DNA of 64,000 nt, taken from Ferrovum sp. (GTDB lineage: Bacteria > Pseudomonadota > Gammaproteobacteria > Burkholderiales > Ferrovaceae). The number at the start of each line of letters is the position of its first letter. The first letter of the stretch is position 1. The stretch is taken from the NCBI GenBank assembly GCA_010435995.1, contig JAAGNR010000022.1, forward strand, positions 1 through 64,000, given 5' to 3'. This document shows positions 17,538 through 25,325 of this stretch, one piece after another. The translations under genes were made by a program, and so were the position numbers. The notes below the pieces were generated by a model that saw only the letters and a program-made list of their open reading frames with translations, was not told where the DNA came from and did no database searches.

Positions 17538-18599
17538 TCAGTGAGACGTTTGAATGGTACTGGCACAACGAAAGCCATAAAAATCGGACGTCATGTTGGC
17601 AAATGCGCTATCACGATGAAACAGTGAGGTGGAGAATGGATCTCCTTTCCAGGAACCGCCGCGCAAAACCTTATAACTGCGCTTCACGATTTTCTGTTCG
17701 GAAATTTTCAAATCACGATCCTGCGTCGAATCCTGTACGGCCACTTTACCTTGGAACACAATGGTCGGTGCAATGGATCCCGGATACGGGGCAAAATCAC
17801 TGGCAGTCCATTCATCCACATTGCCTGCCAGATCTAAAACTCCATAGGGACTGGCCCCCTGTGGATATGCCGTAACCGGCGAGGTAGAACCCACGTTGTA
17901 ATAAGTATTGAGTTTGGTAGGATCCATGGTGTTTCCCCAAGGCCAACGTCGTCCATCTGCACCTCTCCCAGCGTGTTCAAGCTCGGCTTCCGTAGGCAAT
18001 CGTTTCTGGGCCCATGCGGCGTAGGCTTTAGCGTCGTACCAAGTGACCATGGTTACCGGATGCAGCACGTCCCCCTTAGGAATCCGACCATCCTTCCAAT
18101 TCAATGGGGGTCGATGTCCCGTGGCTGCCACAAATCGAGCATATTGGGCATTGGTGACCAAGTATTTATCAATCGCATAGGATTGCAGTGTCACAGAATG
18201 CTCCGGTTTATCTGGCGAATCAGCTCTATCGAGATTTGTTCCCATCATAAACGTCGCTGCTGGTATGGTAATCATTGTGGCCAGATTTTCCCATTGTTCC
18301 CGCGTCAGCAACTGTTCCGCAGCTTCGACAGTATAGCTCCCATGCACTTCTCCGCCTTCATGCTGTTCATGGAGCTGAATATCTTCGCCTGCCGCTCGTA
18401 TATGATTGCCCTCGTTTTTCGGGTCATAGGAAATCATATGACGCATATCATCCATGCGTCCTGCGCCAAGTTTGATGACGTGTAAGGTACTGCCAATCAT
18501 CACTAATCCAATGCAGGTGACAATTGTTGCTGACCATATTTTGCGGCGCTTCAGGCGTTCTTCTGCTGTGGCAGGAACCCGGGGCTTCAAATCAGGCAC
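17538..18599 (-). CDS. Membrane-anchored FGE/SUMF1-fold protein
   Basis: 353 residues from a GTG preceded by AAGGAGAAGG; the ORF track start lies upstream inside the previous gene. One N-terminal helix (IWSATIVTCIGLVMIGSTLHVI) anchors a periplasmic FGE-fold domain with ITIPAATFMMGTN, HSVTLQSYAIDKYLVTNAQY, KRLPTEAELEHAGRG, WPWGN, LDLAGNVDEWTAS and VLRGGSWKGDP, ending FYGFRC. The catalytic cysteine pair expected after RGGSW is absent, as in its shorter cousin at 9788. It lies in the middle of the oxidase accessory operon, so a structural or assembly role with the oxidase is plausible. Confidence 0.85.
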   Translation of the reverse strand: MPDLKPRVPATAEERLKRRKIWSATIVTCIGLVMIGSTLHVIKLGAGRMDDMRHMISYDPKNEGNHIRAAGEDIQLHEQHEGGEVHGSYTVEAAEQLLTREQWENLATMITIPAATFMMGTNLDRADSPDKPEHSVTLQSYAIDKYLVTNAQYARFVAATGHRPPLNWKDGRIPKGDVLHPVTMVTWYDAKAYAAWAQKRLPTEAELEHAGRGADGRRWPWGNTMDPTKLNTYYNVGSTSPVTAYPQGASPYGVLDLAGNVDEWTASDFAPYPGSIAPTIVFQGKVAVQDSTQDRDLKISEQKIVKRSYKVLRGGSWKGDPFSTSLFHRDSAFANMTSDFYGFRCASTIQTSH

Positions 18600-19101
18600 C
18601 GCCTTCTCCTTCTTTAGACTGTTCCGCGCGGGAACGGTCGATCCGAGCACGTCCATCAGGTTTCAGCCAACTCGGTGCTCGTCCATAGTATCTCTTGATC
18701 ATGGACTCCCCGATGATCGCACCGATCATGCCTGTTTCCATGGCAAGAATAATGAAAAAACCCCACCATCCCATGGGAATCAAGTGACCACCCTGGGGAA
18801 CTCCACTGATTTCAGCGATATTGAAATAACTGATGCCACGTACAATGAGCGGTGTCACATAACACAACCATTTGCTGCCCTTACCGAAGATAAGTGCGAG
18901 CACAAAATTGGCGATGAACGGTACCAAAAAAACGTCCAGCATCCATGAGAAAGTAAAATAGGAGAAGGGCCCGGTAAAGACCTCTATAGTCACCCCCAGC
19001 AATCGATCGCCAAAATGATTGATGACGGTCGCCACACTCAATCCAAAAAATCCCCGCACCCACTTTCCTGAATCTTTCTCTTGGGGAACAATGATGCTCA
19101 T
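18592..19101 (-). CDS. Polytopic membrane protein of unknown function
   Basis: 169 residues with about four hydrophobic segments, e.g. FTFSWMLDVFLVPFIANFVLA and GWWGFFIILAMETGMIGAII, and a basic, charged C-terminus. I recognise no family. The ATG overlaps the cytochrome c gene stop (ATGA), and its stop overlaps the FGE-fold gene start by 8 bases. Its co-location suggests an oxidase-associated membrane subunit or assembly factor. Confidence 0.75.
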   Translation of the reverse strand: MSIIVPQEKDSGKWVRGFFGLSVATVINHFGDRLLGVTIEVFTGPFSYFTFSWMLDVFLVPFIANFVLALIFGKGSKWLCYVTPLIVRGISYFNIAEISGVPQGGHLIPMGWWGFFIILAMETGMIGAIIGESMIKRYYGRAPSWLKPDGRARIDRSRAEQSKEGEGGA

Positions 19102-19595
19102 TTTTTATAATCATCCTTGCCAGTCAGCTTCTCATATTCACTCTTGCGAGTCTCTTCCAAATACCAATCCTTGACATGAAGACTGGCGAGATATTTTGCT
19201 AAAGTTCGACGCTCTTCTTCTGGAAGACTGGCAAAAGAGGGCATTCGGTATTCTGGTTTGAGTCGGCTGGGCAAAATGGATTGAGGAGCAGGGGATGAAA
19301 GGTAGGCATAGAGCCATGCTTCTGTACGCAAATCTCCCATGCCATCCAAGGACGGTGAAGGAACGGACTGCATGATGTTTCTCACCGACCATAAGGAATG
19401 GCATTGTCGACAATCATTCTCACGCACCAGATCGGATCCATGCCGTGCCAATTCAGGGCTTGCGGTAGTATAAAAAGGGATACCCTTATCTGCCGCAGGT
19501 CCCGTTGTTGGCCTTGAAAACAGTTGGTTTTGCACTACAGCCGCAATTGCCATCAAACCGATAATACCCAGTACGACCTTTTCCCCTCGCTTCAT
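19098..19595 (-). CDS. Membrane-anchored monohaem cytochrome c
   Basis: 165 residues: an N-terminal anchor helix (VVLGIIGLMAIAAVVQNQLF), then a class I cytochrome c domain with haem motif CRQCHSLW and a likely methionine ligand in EYRMPSFASL. It resembles the cytochrome domain of CcoO or NorC and may supply electrons to the oxidase in place of the missing CcoP. It overlaps the CcoS-like gene upstream and the membrane gene downstream, both by ATGA. Confidence 0.9.
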   Translation of the reverse strand: MKRGEKVVLGIIGLMAIAAVVQNQLFSRPTTGPAADKGIPFYTTASPELARHGSDLVRENDCRQCHSLWSVRNIMQSVPSPSLDGMGDLRTEAWLYAYLSSPAPQSILPSRLKPEYRMPSFASLPEEERRTLAKYLASLHVKDWYLEETRKSEYEKLTGKDDYKK

Positions 19596-19870
19596 GTGGA
19601 TTTCGCTACCTGCTCGGCCTTTTGTGCAAGCAATTCACTGCGACGAGCTTCCTGCTTAGCTAGGACCTCGCGGCTTTTAGCATATTCTTCAGGGAGCATC
19701 TTATCTTTATCTTTTTCACTGAACACCAGATATTTGATATCTTCATCAAATTGCTCGTTCTTGGCCCCCCAGCGGATACCATAAATGCTCGCGCCGATAA
19801 TCAATCCGCCAACGATGAGCCATAGATAGATGGTCCAACCATCCGGTAAAGTCTCTATAAAATTTCCCAT
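19592..19870 (-). CDS. CcoS-like small membrane protein
   Basis: 92 residues from an ATG with GAGGA 7 bases upstream; the ORF track uses an earlier GTG. A single helix (IYLWLIVGGLIIGASIYGI) is followed by RWGAKNEQFDEDIKYLVFSE, which matches the CcoS pattern W-x-x-[KR]-x-x-Q-[FY]-[DE]-[DE]. A charged, probably coiled C-terminal extension of about 40 residues is extra compared with typical CcoS. CcoS is needed for cofactor insertion into cbb3 oxidase. A CcoQ-like identity is the alternative. Confidence 0.65.
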   Translation of the reverse strand: MGNFIETLPDGWTIYLWLIVGGLIIGASIYGIRWGAKNEQFDEDIKYLVFSEKDKDKMLPEEYAKSREVLAKQEARRSELLAQKAEQVAKST

Positions 19871-19997
19871 GCCATTTTCCTCGATATCATCGTAAAAGGA
19901 TTTTACCACCGTACCCGTATTGGAAGCATATTAACAGGAAACGTTCCCCTTTCAGGGCGTAACATGATCAAATATCCCCCTGCCCGCCAGATATAGA

Positions 19998-20270
19998 CTA
20001 AAACAAATAGCCCGAGAGCATTTGCGTTGCTCCAAATATCACAGCCACAACCACACCCAATATGATGGCGATGAACATCAGCATTTCACCCACGCGCATT
20101 TTTTCTGGAGCATAGCGTCCCTTCATCAGGGCATAAATAATCCCAGAAAATACTCCGATTCCAATCATCAGGAAAATAAAAATCATGACACTGAAGCGCT
20201 GACTACGCATTCCTTCAATGCTCATATCTACATGCCCAGCTCCAAGGGCAATCATCACATCAGACATCAT
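19998..20270 (-). CDS. Two-helix membrane protein
   Basis: 90 residues, family not recognised. Two helices, VMIFIFLMIGIGVFSGIIYALM and MLMFIAIILGVVVAVIFGATQ, flank a basic loop (KGRYAPEKMRVGE). GAGG precedes the ATG by about 9 bases. It is the first gene after the internal terminator at 20300, so it either starts a second transcription unit or is expressed by readthrough. Confidence 0.72.
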   Translation of the reverse strand: MMSDVMIALGAGHVDMSIEGMRSQRFSVMIFIFLMIGIGVFSGIIYALMKGRYAPEKMRVGEMLMFIAIILGVVVAVIFGATQMLSGYLF

Positions 20271-20299
20271 GGTTACAGCCTCAACAGACGAATCGTTCT

Positions 20300-20333
20300 A
20301 AAAAAAAGTGCCATACCGCAATGGTATGGCACT
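20300..20333 (-). terminator. Strong rho-independent terminator inside the oxidase cluster
   Basis: On the minus strand an 11-bp perfect stem (AGTGCCATACC / GGTATGGCACT, five-base loop) is followed by eight Ts. It lies after the 35-residue gene and about 30 bases before the next start codon, dividing the structural oxidase genes from the accessory genes. Confidence 0.92.
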
Positions 20334-20389
20334 ATGACAGTATATTTTTTTCAACGTTCTATTTCATTCACACAAACGTACCGATTTCA

Positions 20390-20497
20390 TTATTTTTTGT
20401 CGAAGTTGTCCACAAAAAAACTGTAGAGAAAAGGAGCAATGAAAGCAATACTGATGGGCAATGCGATTGCCAGTGGGCCGTAATCTAAATCGATCAT
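20390..20497 (-). CDS. 35-residue single-helix membrane peptide
   Basis: Too short for the ORF track. It has AAGGAG about 9 bases before an ATG and encodes a 35-residue peptide with one helix (GPLAIALPISIAFIAPFLYSFF) and a charged end, DNFDKK. It follows the 205-aa subunit gene by 31 bases and precedes the terminator. Size and place fit a CcoQ- or CcoM-like small oxidase subunit; sequence similarity is too slight to name it. Confidence 0.72.
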   Translation of the reverse strand: MIDLDYGPLAIALPISIAFIAPFLYSFFVDNFDKK

Positions 20498-20528
20498 TCG
20501 TAAATACTCCTTAGTTAGGTTTCACTAG

Positions 20529-21146
20529 TCAATGATCGTGCTTTGGCTGCCAACTGGTGGGAGGCAGACGCTTAATCATGATAAACACGGACAAGAAGAA
20601 ATAACTCAGATAGAACAAGTCAATGGTATAGCCCTTGTCCCACCAGGGTTGCTGGCGAATGCGTGACCCATCTGCACGATAATTGCCCTCGAAATTGGCG
20701 GTAACGACTTTGTCTCCCACCACTTCGAAATCATGCATATGGGCACCTTTGGATTCTAGTGCCTTGATTTGAGGAGCTACGATCCGCAAATCATCCATGG
20801 TCAGTGGGTGACGCTCCAACAATGCATCATTGGGTGTTCCCTTGTTCATGGCCACAATCCGCGCCATCGCTTCCTTGTCATCCTTGGCAGCCAGGACTTC
20901 AGGCTTATCCATGGAATTGACGTAGGGTTCATACAGCGCTGCCGTAGGTCTTTGCCCCCACAATGGGAAAGTAATGGCAAAGGCAGTTACCACCGTCAAT
21001 CCCACCAACCAGACAACGGGAGCAGGAACAGGGTTGTTATCTTCATGTACCCCACCCAGATTATCATTCTCCCAGAGGACTTCATCCTTGCGTACTTTCT
21101 CTTCATCAGACAGTGTACGAAGGGGTGAATCAAATGACCAACTCAT
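20529..21146 (-). CDS. Haem-less CcoP-like oxidase subunit
   Basis: 205 residues: a charged N-terminus, a helix NPVPAPVVWLVGLTVVTAFA ending FPLWGQRP, a periplasmic stretch of about 95 residues and a C-terminal helix, YTIDLFYLSYFFLSVFIMI. The NPVP start and operon position directly after ccoO match CcoP, but there is no CxxCH, so it carries no c-type haem. It is a paralogue of the 146-aa protein at 12503, with an added periplasmic domain. It probably stabilises the CcoNO core. Confidence 0.72.
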   Translation of the reverse strand: MSWSFDSPLRTLSDEEKVRKDEVLWENDNLGGVHEDNNPVPAPVVWLVGLTVVTAFAITFPLWGQRPTAALYEPYVNSMDKPEVLAAKDDKEAMARIVAMNKGTPNDALLERHPLTMDDLRIVAPQIKALESKGAHMHDFEVVGDKVVTANFEGNYRADGSRIRQQPWWDKGYTIDLFYLSYFFLSVFIMIKRLPPTSWQPKHDH

Positions 21147-21213
21147 AGTGACCTCCTTTTGTAATCACCTGCTGCGAGTGATCGCGGCAGGTGCTTTTAT
21201 GACGCATTATGGA

Positions 21214-22173
21214 TTATTTGAGTGACAGAACGAAATCGATCAAAGCTCTGGCATCAGAATTGCTCGCGTACATGGGGACTTCAGGCGCTGTAATCCGCTT
21301 TCCTTCCACATACTCGTTGTATTCTGCACGCCATTGATCAAAGTTGATCTTTTGACCCTTAGCATCCACAGGGCCCCACAGATAGTCAAAGCGAGGCATG
21401 ATGGAGTGCGGCTGAACCAAACGTGGATTGAAGAAGTGCAGCATCATCCATTCACGAGAGGAATTCCGCGATCCCACATGAAGAATATCTGGAGCTTTAC
21501 GATCAGAGCCAAACGCTGTGGGTGATTCCCCATTAAAGTCGCCCAGCATAGGAGGCGCACCAAACACTTGCCAATCCTGGGTTTCTTCTGGCAGAAGTGT
21601 ATGGCACCACCAGCATCCTTCACGCACGAAAATGGATTTTCCATAAGAAGCATGGTAGGTATTCTCATCACCTGCCGCCTTCACTACTTCATCTGGAGTC
21701 CATCCCTTCGTTGCCGAAGCGTTTTCAATGTAGAACTGCTTGGTCCCATCACCTTGTGGCTCAGAATTCAGCACAAACACTGCGCCTTGTGCCTTGCTGG
21801 CTTCGCCAATCCGACCCTTGTCTTGGCTCAACTGTTCAACGATTTGCCCCAGGTTATCCGGATGATCCACCCCGTTAGGAAGTGGCGTGCCTGCAGGGTA
21901 AACATAGGCGGTGACTGGATTGGTCATGGGTTGCCCAGTTTTTGGATCCACCTTGAGGGTAACCCGAACTGGACGATTATCACCGCGCAGAAATGGGTCG
22001 GCCAAACTGAAACCCGACTCATGTCCTGCCCATAGCTGCTTATCCAGCGCCATCTCTGTAGCGTTCACATTTCTCAAATCGAAGCTGGGCATGAACAGGG
22101 TAATTGTCATGGAACCACCCAGAGCCAACCCAAAAAACCGCGCTCCGATCTTGTACTCTCTAAAATTGACCAT
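21214..22173 (-). CDS. ccoO: cbb3-type oxidase subunit II, monohaem cytochrome c
   Basis: 319 residues: an anchor helix near the N-terminus (IGARFFGLALGGSMTITLFM), a long periplasmic insert (about 40-160) and a cytochrome c domain with haem motif CWWCHTLLPEE preceded by SIFVREG. The CcoO-typical VGSRNSSREWMMLHFFNPR and the SIMPRF methionine ligand region follow. CcoO passes electrons to haem b of CcoN. The insert makes it longer than the common ~200-residue CcoO. It lies 34 bases after ccoN. Confidence 0.92.
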   Translation of the reverse strand: MVNFREYKIGARFFGLALGGSMTITLFMPSFDLRNVNATEMALDKQLWAGHESGFSLADPFLRGDNRPVRVTLKVDPKTGQPMTNPVTAYVYPAGTPLPNGVDHPDNLGQIVEQLSQDKGRIGEASKAQGAVFVLNSEPQGDGTKQFYIENASATKGWTPDEVVKAAGDENTYHASYGKSIFVREGCWWCHTLLPEETQDWQVFGAPPMLGDFNGESPTAFGSDRKAPDILHVGSRNSSREWMMLHFFNPRLVQPHSIMPRFDYLWGPVDAKGQKINFDQWRAEYNEYVEGKRITAPEVPMYASNSDARALIDFVLSLK

Positions 22174-22207
22174 TTGATTTCTCCTCTAAATCAGATCGGT
22201 GAGCAAA

Positions 22208-23614
22208 TTAGCGCTCGTAGGCCAGCTCGTGTGCCATGCGACCTTCTGGAATGACTGTTCCTGCGCGTGCCGTCATCCACATGTTGTAGAGCCAGAAGCA
22301 GTTTCCAGTAAACACCAAGGAACCACCAATCCAGCGTGCAATCATGTAGGGATGCTCTGCCATCACCACATCGATATAAGGCACTTCATAAATCTTTCCT
22401 GCGCCTTGAATCAGACCGGCAATAGTCATGGAAACCCAGTAGGTAGTAAAGCCAATCAAGAGGAACCAGAAATGGAGATTACCCAAGGTCAACGAATACA
22501 ACTTACGCTTCAGCAAAGTTTGCAATCCCAGGTATACGGCGGCCGCTTCCAGGAATGTGGAGAACCCCAGCAACGCCAAGTGTGCGTGAGCTACGATCCA
22601 GCCCGTACCATGGATATACCAGTTGATAGCGCGTGTTTGCTGGAAACCACCTTGCATGTTCAGCGGAATGGCCATCAAGCAACCCGTTACGGTGAAGCGG
22701 ATTTCAAGGTTTTCCACAAACATGTTCCATTTGCCTTGCATGGTCAACAGAATGTTGGACACGAAAGCAACGGCGGGTACCAGAATCAGCACACCTTCCA
22801 CAGAGGCGAAGGATTTGAGCCACTCAGGCAAAGGAGCAGACATCAAATGATGAGCAGCGGGTGTGGAGTAAAACACCACGACGGACCAGAAATGCAAGTG
22901 CCCGATGCGGTGGGAGTACAGTGGGTTACCGGAAACTTTAGGAATGGTGTAGTAAGCAATAGCTGCAGCCACTGGCGTAATCCACAAACCCAACACATTA
23001 TGAGCAAACCACCAGGTCAGATAGGCTTCTGTCAGTCCGGTCAGATGGAAAAACTCTGGCAGATTTCCGACGATGAACACGATGCTGACCATGAATACGG
23101 CCGTACCGAAAAACCAGTTGGTGGTGTAGATCCCCTGAGTTTTACGATGAATAATCGTCATCCAGACATTGATCCCAAGGGGAATGGTCATGAATGTGGC
23201 GATATACAGATCGATGAACCAAGGAAAGTCTGAGTACTCACGACCAGAAGTCATCCCGGACCAGAGCAACGTCAACCCCAGAGACAGACCCACATTCCAG
23301 AGGAACGCGTTCCAGATCCCGAGTTTTTCCGACCACAACTTGGTGTTACCCAAAGCGGGGGTCATATACATCATGGCCATGGCAAACGCCATTGAAATCC
23401 AGCCAAAAATCACTGCATGAACGTGTACTTGGCGCATATGACCAAAGGACACAAACTCCAGACCTGTTACAAAATCAGGAAATGCCAGTTTGCTGGCGTT
23501 GAATGCGCCCAAACCAGTTCCGATCACAAACCATACAATTGCAGAGAAGCCAAAGTAAACGGCGGCGGCTCCCTGCGGTATATCTTCGCTTTTTGCAAAT
23601 AGGTACTTGAACAT
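22208..23614 (-). CDS. ccoN: cbb3-type cytochrome oxidase subunit I
   Basis: 468 residues with about 12 helices; it reduces oxygen and pumps protons. Ligand histidines are visible: QVHVHAVIFGW (low-spin haem), WWFAHNVLGLW and AAHHLMSAPLPEW (CuB), and AHAHLALLGF (haem pair). The PLYSHRIGHLHFW helix holds the likely active-site tyrosine. The start is the ATG after GGGGGG (MFKYLFAKSED); the ORF track begins ten codons earlier. The whole reductase core appears intact. Confidence 0.95.
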   Translation of the reverse strand: MFKYLFAKSEDIPQGAAAVYFGFSAIVWFVIGTGLGAFNASKLAFPDFVTGLEFVSFGHMRQVHVHAVIFGWISMAFAMAMMYMTPALGNTKLWSEKLGIWNAFLWNVGLSLGLTLLWSGMTSGREYSDFPWFIDLYIATFMTIPLGINVWMTIIHRKTQGIYTTNWFFGTAVFMVSIVFIVGNLPEFFHLTGLTEAYLTWWFAHNVLGLWITPVAAAIAYYTIPKVSGNPLYSHRIGHLHFWSVVVFYSTPAAHHLMSAPLPEWLKSFASVEGVLILVPAVAFVSNILLTMQGKWNMFVENLEIRFTVTGCLMAIPLNMQGGFQQTRAINWYIHGTGWIVAHAHLALLGFSTFLEAAAVYLGLQTLLKRKLYSLTLGNLHFWFLLIGFTTYWVSMTIAGLIQGAGKIYEVPYIDVVMAEHPYMIARWIGGSLVFTGNCFWLYNMWMTARAGTVIPEGRMAHELAYER

Positions 23615-23677
23615 CTTGAACCCCCCTGTTATATCTAAAACCAAAAGACTGTTGAGCGAATATTGTTATTAGAATGA

Positions 23678-23782
23678 TTAATGATGGCCTTGACGCTTGC
23701 GCGGCATCAGCACATACCAAGATAGAAGCATGCTGGAAAAACCCAGAGATATCCCCAGTACTGCTGCAATCGTATTTAGCAT
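23678..23782 (-). CDS. 34-residue single-helix membrane peptide
   Basis: Too short for the ORF track. AAGGAGACGTAA precedes the ATG. The peptide has one helix (TIAAVLGISLGFSSMLLSWYVL) and a basic tail, PRKRQGHH. It lies 63 bases before the ccoN start, between it and the 91-residue gene. It may be a small structural subunit; no family recognised. Confidence 0.72.
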   Translation of the reverse strand: MLNTIAAVLGISLGFSSMLLSWYVLMPRKRQGHH

Positions 23783-23832
23783 TTACGTCTCCTTATCCTT
23801 AGATTTTCTGCGCGGTAATCGTTAGTGCAGGC

Positions 23833-24108
23833 TTATGCTGCATTTTCAATGGCGTAATGCCGTTGAAATGCAATAGCCAGAATACCGATATAGGCAAAGC
23901 CGAATACCAGCATACACCAGTCAATAAACCCGGTGAATGTATGAGGATCGTAGGCCTGACCATTCCAGCCACCCCAGTCACCGAAGTCGCCGCGTCCCAG
24001 AAAGCACATCAGGGCTGCCCCAAACACACTCCCATTACCCATTCCGGTCAGCATACCTCCAACGATCATGACCCAGAATCCGCGTGAAATGATGGATTTT
24101 TTTTGCAT
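23833..24108 (-). CDS. Two-helix membrane protein heading the oxidase operon
   Basis: 91 residues. The first helix is glycine/methionine-rich (FWVMIVGGMLTGMGNGSVFG), a short loop with GRGDFGDWGGWNGQ follows, then a second helix, WCMLVFGFAYIGILAIAF. A G-rich ribosome site (GGGGGGGGG) precedes the ATG. It is the first gene of the ccoNO transcription unit, whose AT-rich upstream region (24109-24200) probably holds the promoter. Family unknown. Confidence 0.75.
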   Translation of the reverse strand: MQKKSIISRGFWVMIVGGMLTGMGNGSVFGAALMCFLGRGDFGDWGGWNGQAYDPHTFTGFIDWCMLVFGFAYIGILAIAFQRHYAIENAA

Positions 24109-24253
24109 TCCCCCCCCCTTTATCTATCATGCTTCATTAAAATTAACGATATCAACAACATAAGGATATTTTTATTTTGTCGACTATCTTTTGCTTCGAC
24201 TTCATGAGTTGATACATCAGTGGACCCAACTTCTCATACGCCTTTATACCAGC

Positions 24254-24288
24254 ATCCGGTGAGGTTTTCAACCTATTCCCCACCGGAT
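24254..24288 (-). terminator. Hairpin after the ACIII operon, possible terminator
   Basis: An 8-bp stem ATCCGGTG / CACCGGAT encloses a smaller AGGTT-TTC-AACCT hairpin, just beyond the actF stop. No clear T-run follows, so it could be a weak terminator or an mRNA 3'-end stabiliser. The rest of the 190-base gap is AT-rich and probably the promoter of the ccoNO unit. Confidence 0.45.
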
Positions 24289-24297
24289 TTTCAACAT

Positions 24298-25305
24298 TTA
24301 TGGCTTGATGACCTTGGTGCTTCGCAGCTTCGCTCGGACAATCAGAAATGCCATCACTGCGACGGATACGGTTACTCCAATATCAAAGGTTCCTGTCATG
24401 GGAAAATGGGGTGTTGGATAGGTTCCTGATATCCAGGTGTAGCGCTCGATCCAGGTCCCCGTCACGATGATACAGGCTATGGTAAATATGACTTTTGGGT
24501 TATGACGACTGAAAGGGAAGACCAGCGTGACGAACGGAATAATAAATTTCATGACGAAGAATGCCCAGAAAAGCGGACTGTAGTCACCGTACTGCATTTG
24601 ATAGATACGCCCTGTTTCTTCGGTGATATTTCCGTACCAGATGATCAGGTATTGCCCAAAGAAGGTGTAAATCCAGAGAATGGTGAAGCCCAGCATCATT
24701 TGTGCCAGGTAATTGAAAACCTGCAGGCGTATAGGCTGCTTGATCAATCCGGTACTTTGCAAGGTATACAGCAGTATCACAAATGAGGCGAGAAACATTC
24801 CTGACACACTGACGATATAGTTCACCGAGAACATTGAACTTTCCCAGTTTGGCAACAGTGTCATTTCAAAATCCCACGCCACCATGGTGCAGTAAAGCAC
24901 ATGAATAAAGGGAATGATTGATGCTAGAATTTTAAATCTTGCCATGTTTTCGGGAGATTGTTCAGAGGTTTTCTGCATTCTCACAAAGGCACCATACGCA
25001 ACCCCCACCACGATGATCCCGGCAATTTCTCTTACACGCAAGAATTTCAGGTTATTCCATTTGGGTAAATGTTCAAATGAGCCCACCCATGGAAACGTCA
25101 ATTCTCCACCGAAGAGCAGAATCAGAAGCAGTACAACGGCCAAGGGGTAAAGCGCAAAAAATGCCACGGCGATATGTCGAACTTCATAGCGCCACTTGGC
25201 ATTCACCAAGTGCAACAGGCAGGGTAACGCCACTCCGGCAAGACATAGATGGAGGACGATGAGAAAATCCACGGTCAAAACTGACCAACTGGCGAATGGA
25301 ATCAC
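24298..25305 (-). CDS. actF: Alternative complex III subunit F-like membrane protein
   Basis: 335 residues with about ten helices, starting at GTG (MIPFASWSVL) with GGAG 8 bases before. It is the last gene of the ACIII operon, in the position of ActF, an NrfD-related quinone-side membrane subunit that pairs with ActC in the complex. Recognised mainly from order and helix pattern; it has fewer sequence marks than ActC. Confidence 0.85.
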   Translation of the reverse strand: MIPFASWSVLTVDFLIVLHLCLAGVALPCLLHLVNAKWRYEVRHIAVAFFALYPLAVVLLLILLFGGELTFPWVGSFEHLPKWNNLKFLRVREIAGIIVVGVAYGAFVRMQKTSEQSPENMARFKILASIIPFIHVLYCTMVAWDFEMTLLPNWESSMFSVNYIVSVSGMFLASFVILLYTLQSTGLIKQPIRLQVFNYLAQMMLGFTILWIYTFFGQYLIIWYGNITEETGRIYQMQYGDYSPLFWAFFVMKFIIPFVTLVFPFSRHNPKVIFTIACIIVTGTWIERYTWISGTYPTPHFPMTGTFDIGVTVSVAVMAFLIVRAKLRSTKVIKP

Positions 25306-25325
25306 GGGACAGCTCCTTTTTCAGC

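Noticed and set aside
22199-23233. 344-codon plus-strand ORF
   Set aside because: It lies antisense to ccoN and ccoO, whose sense proteins have all expected haem and copper ligands; the antisense product is low-complexity and family-less.
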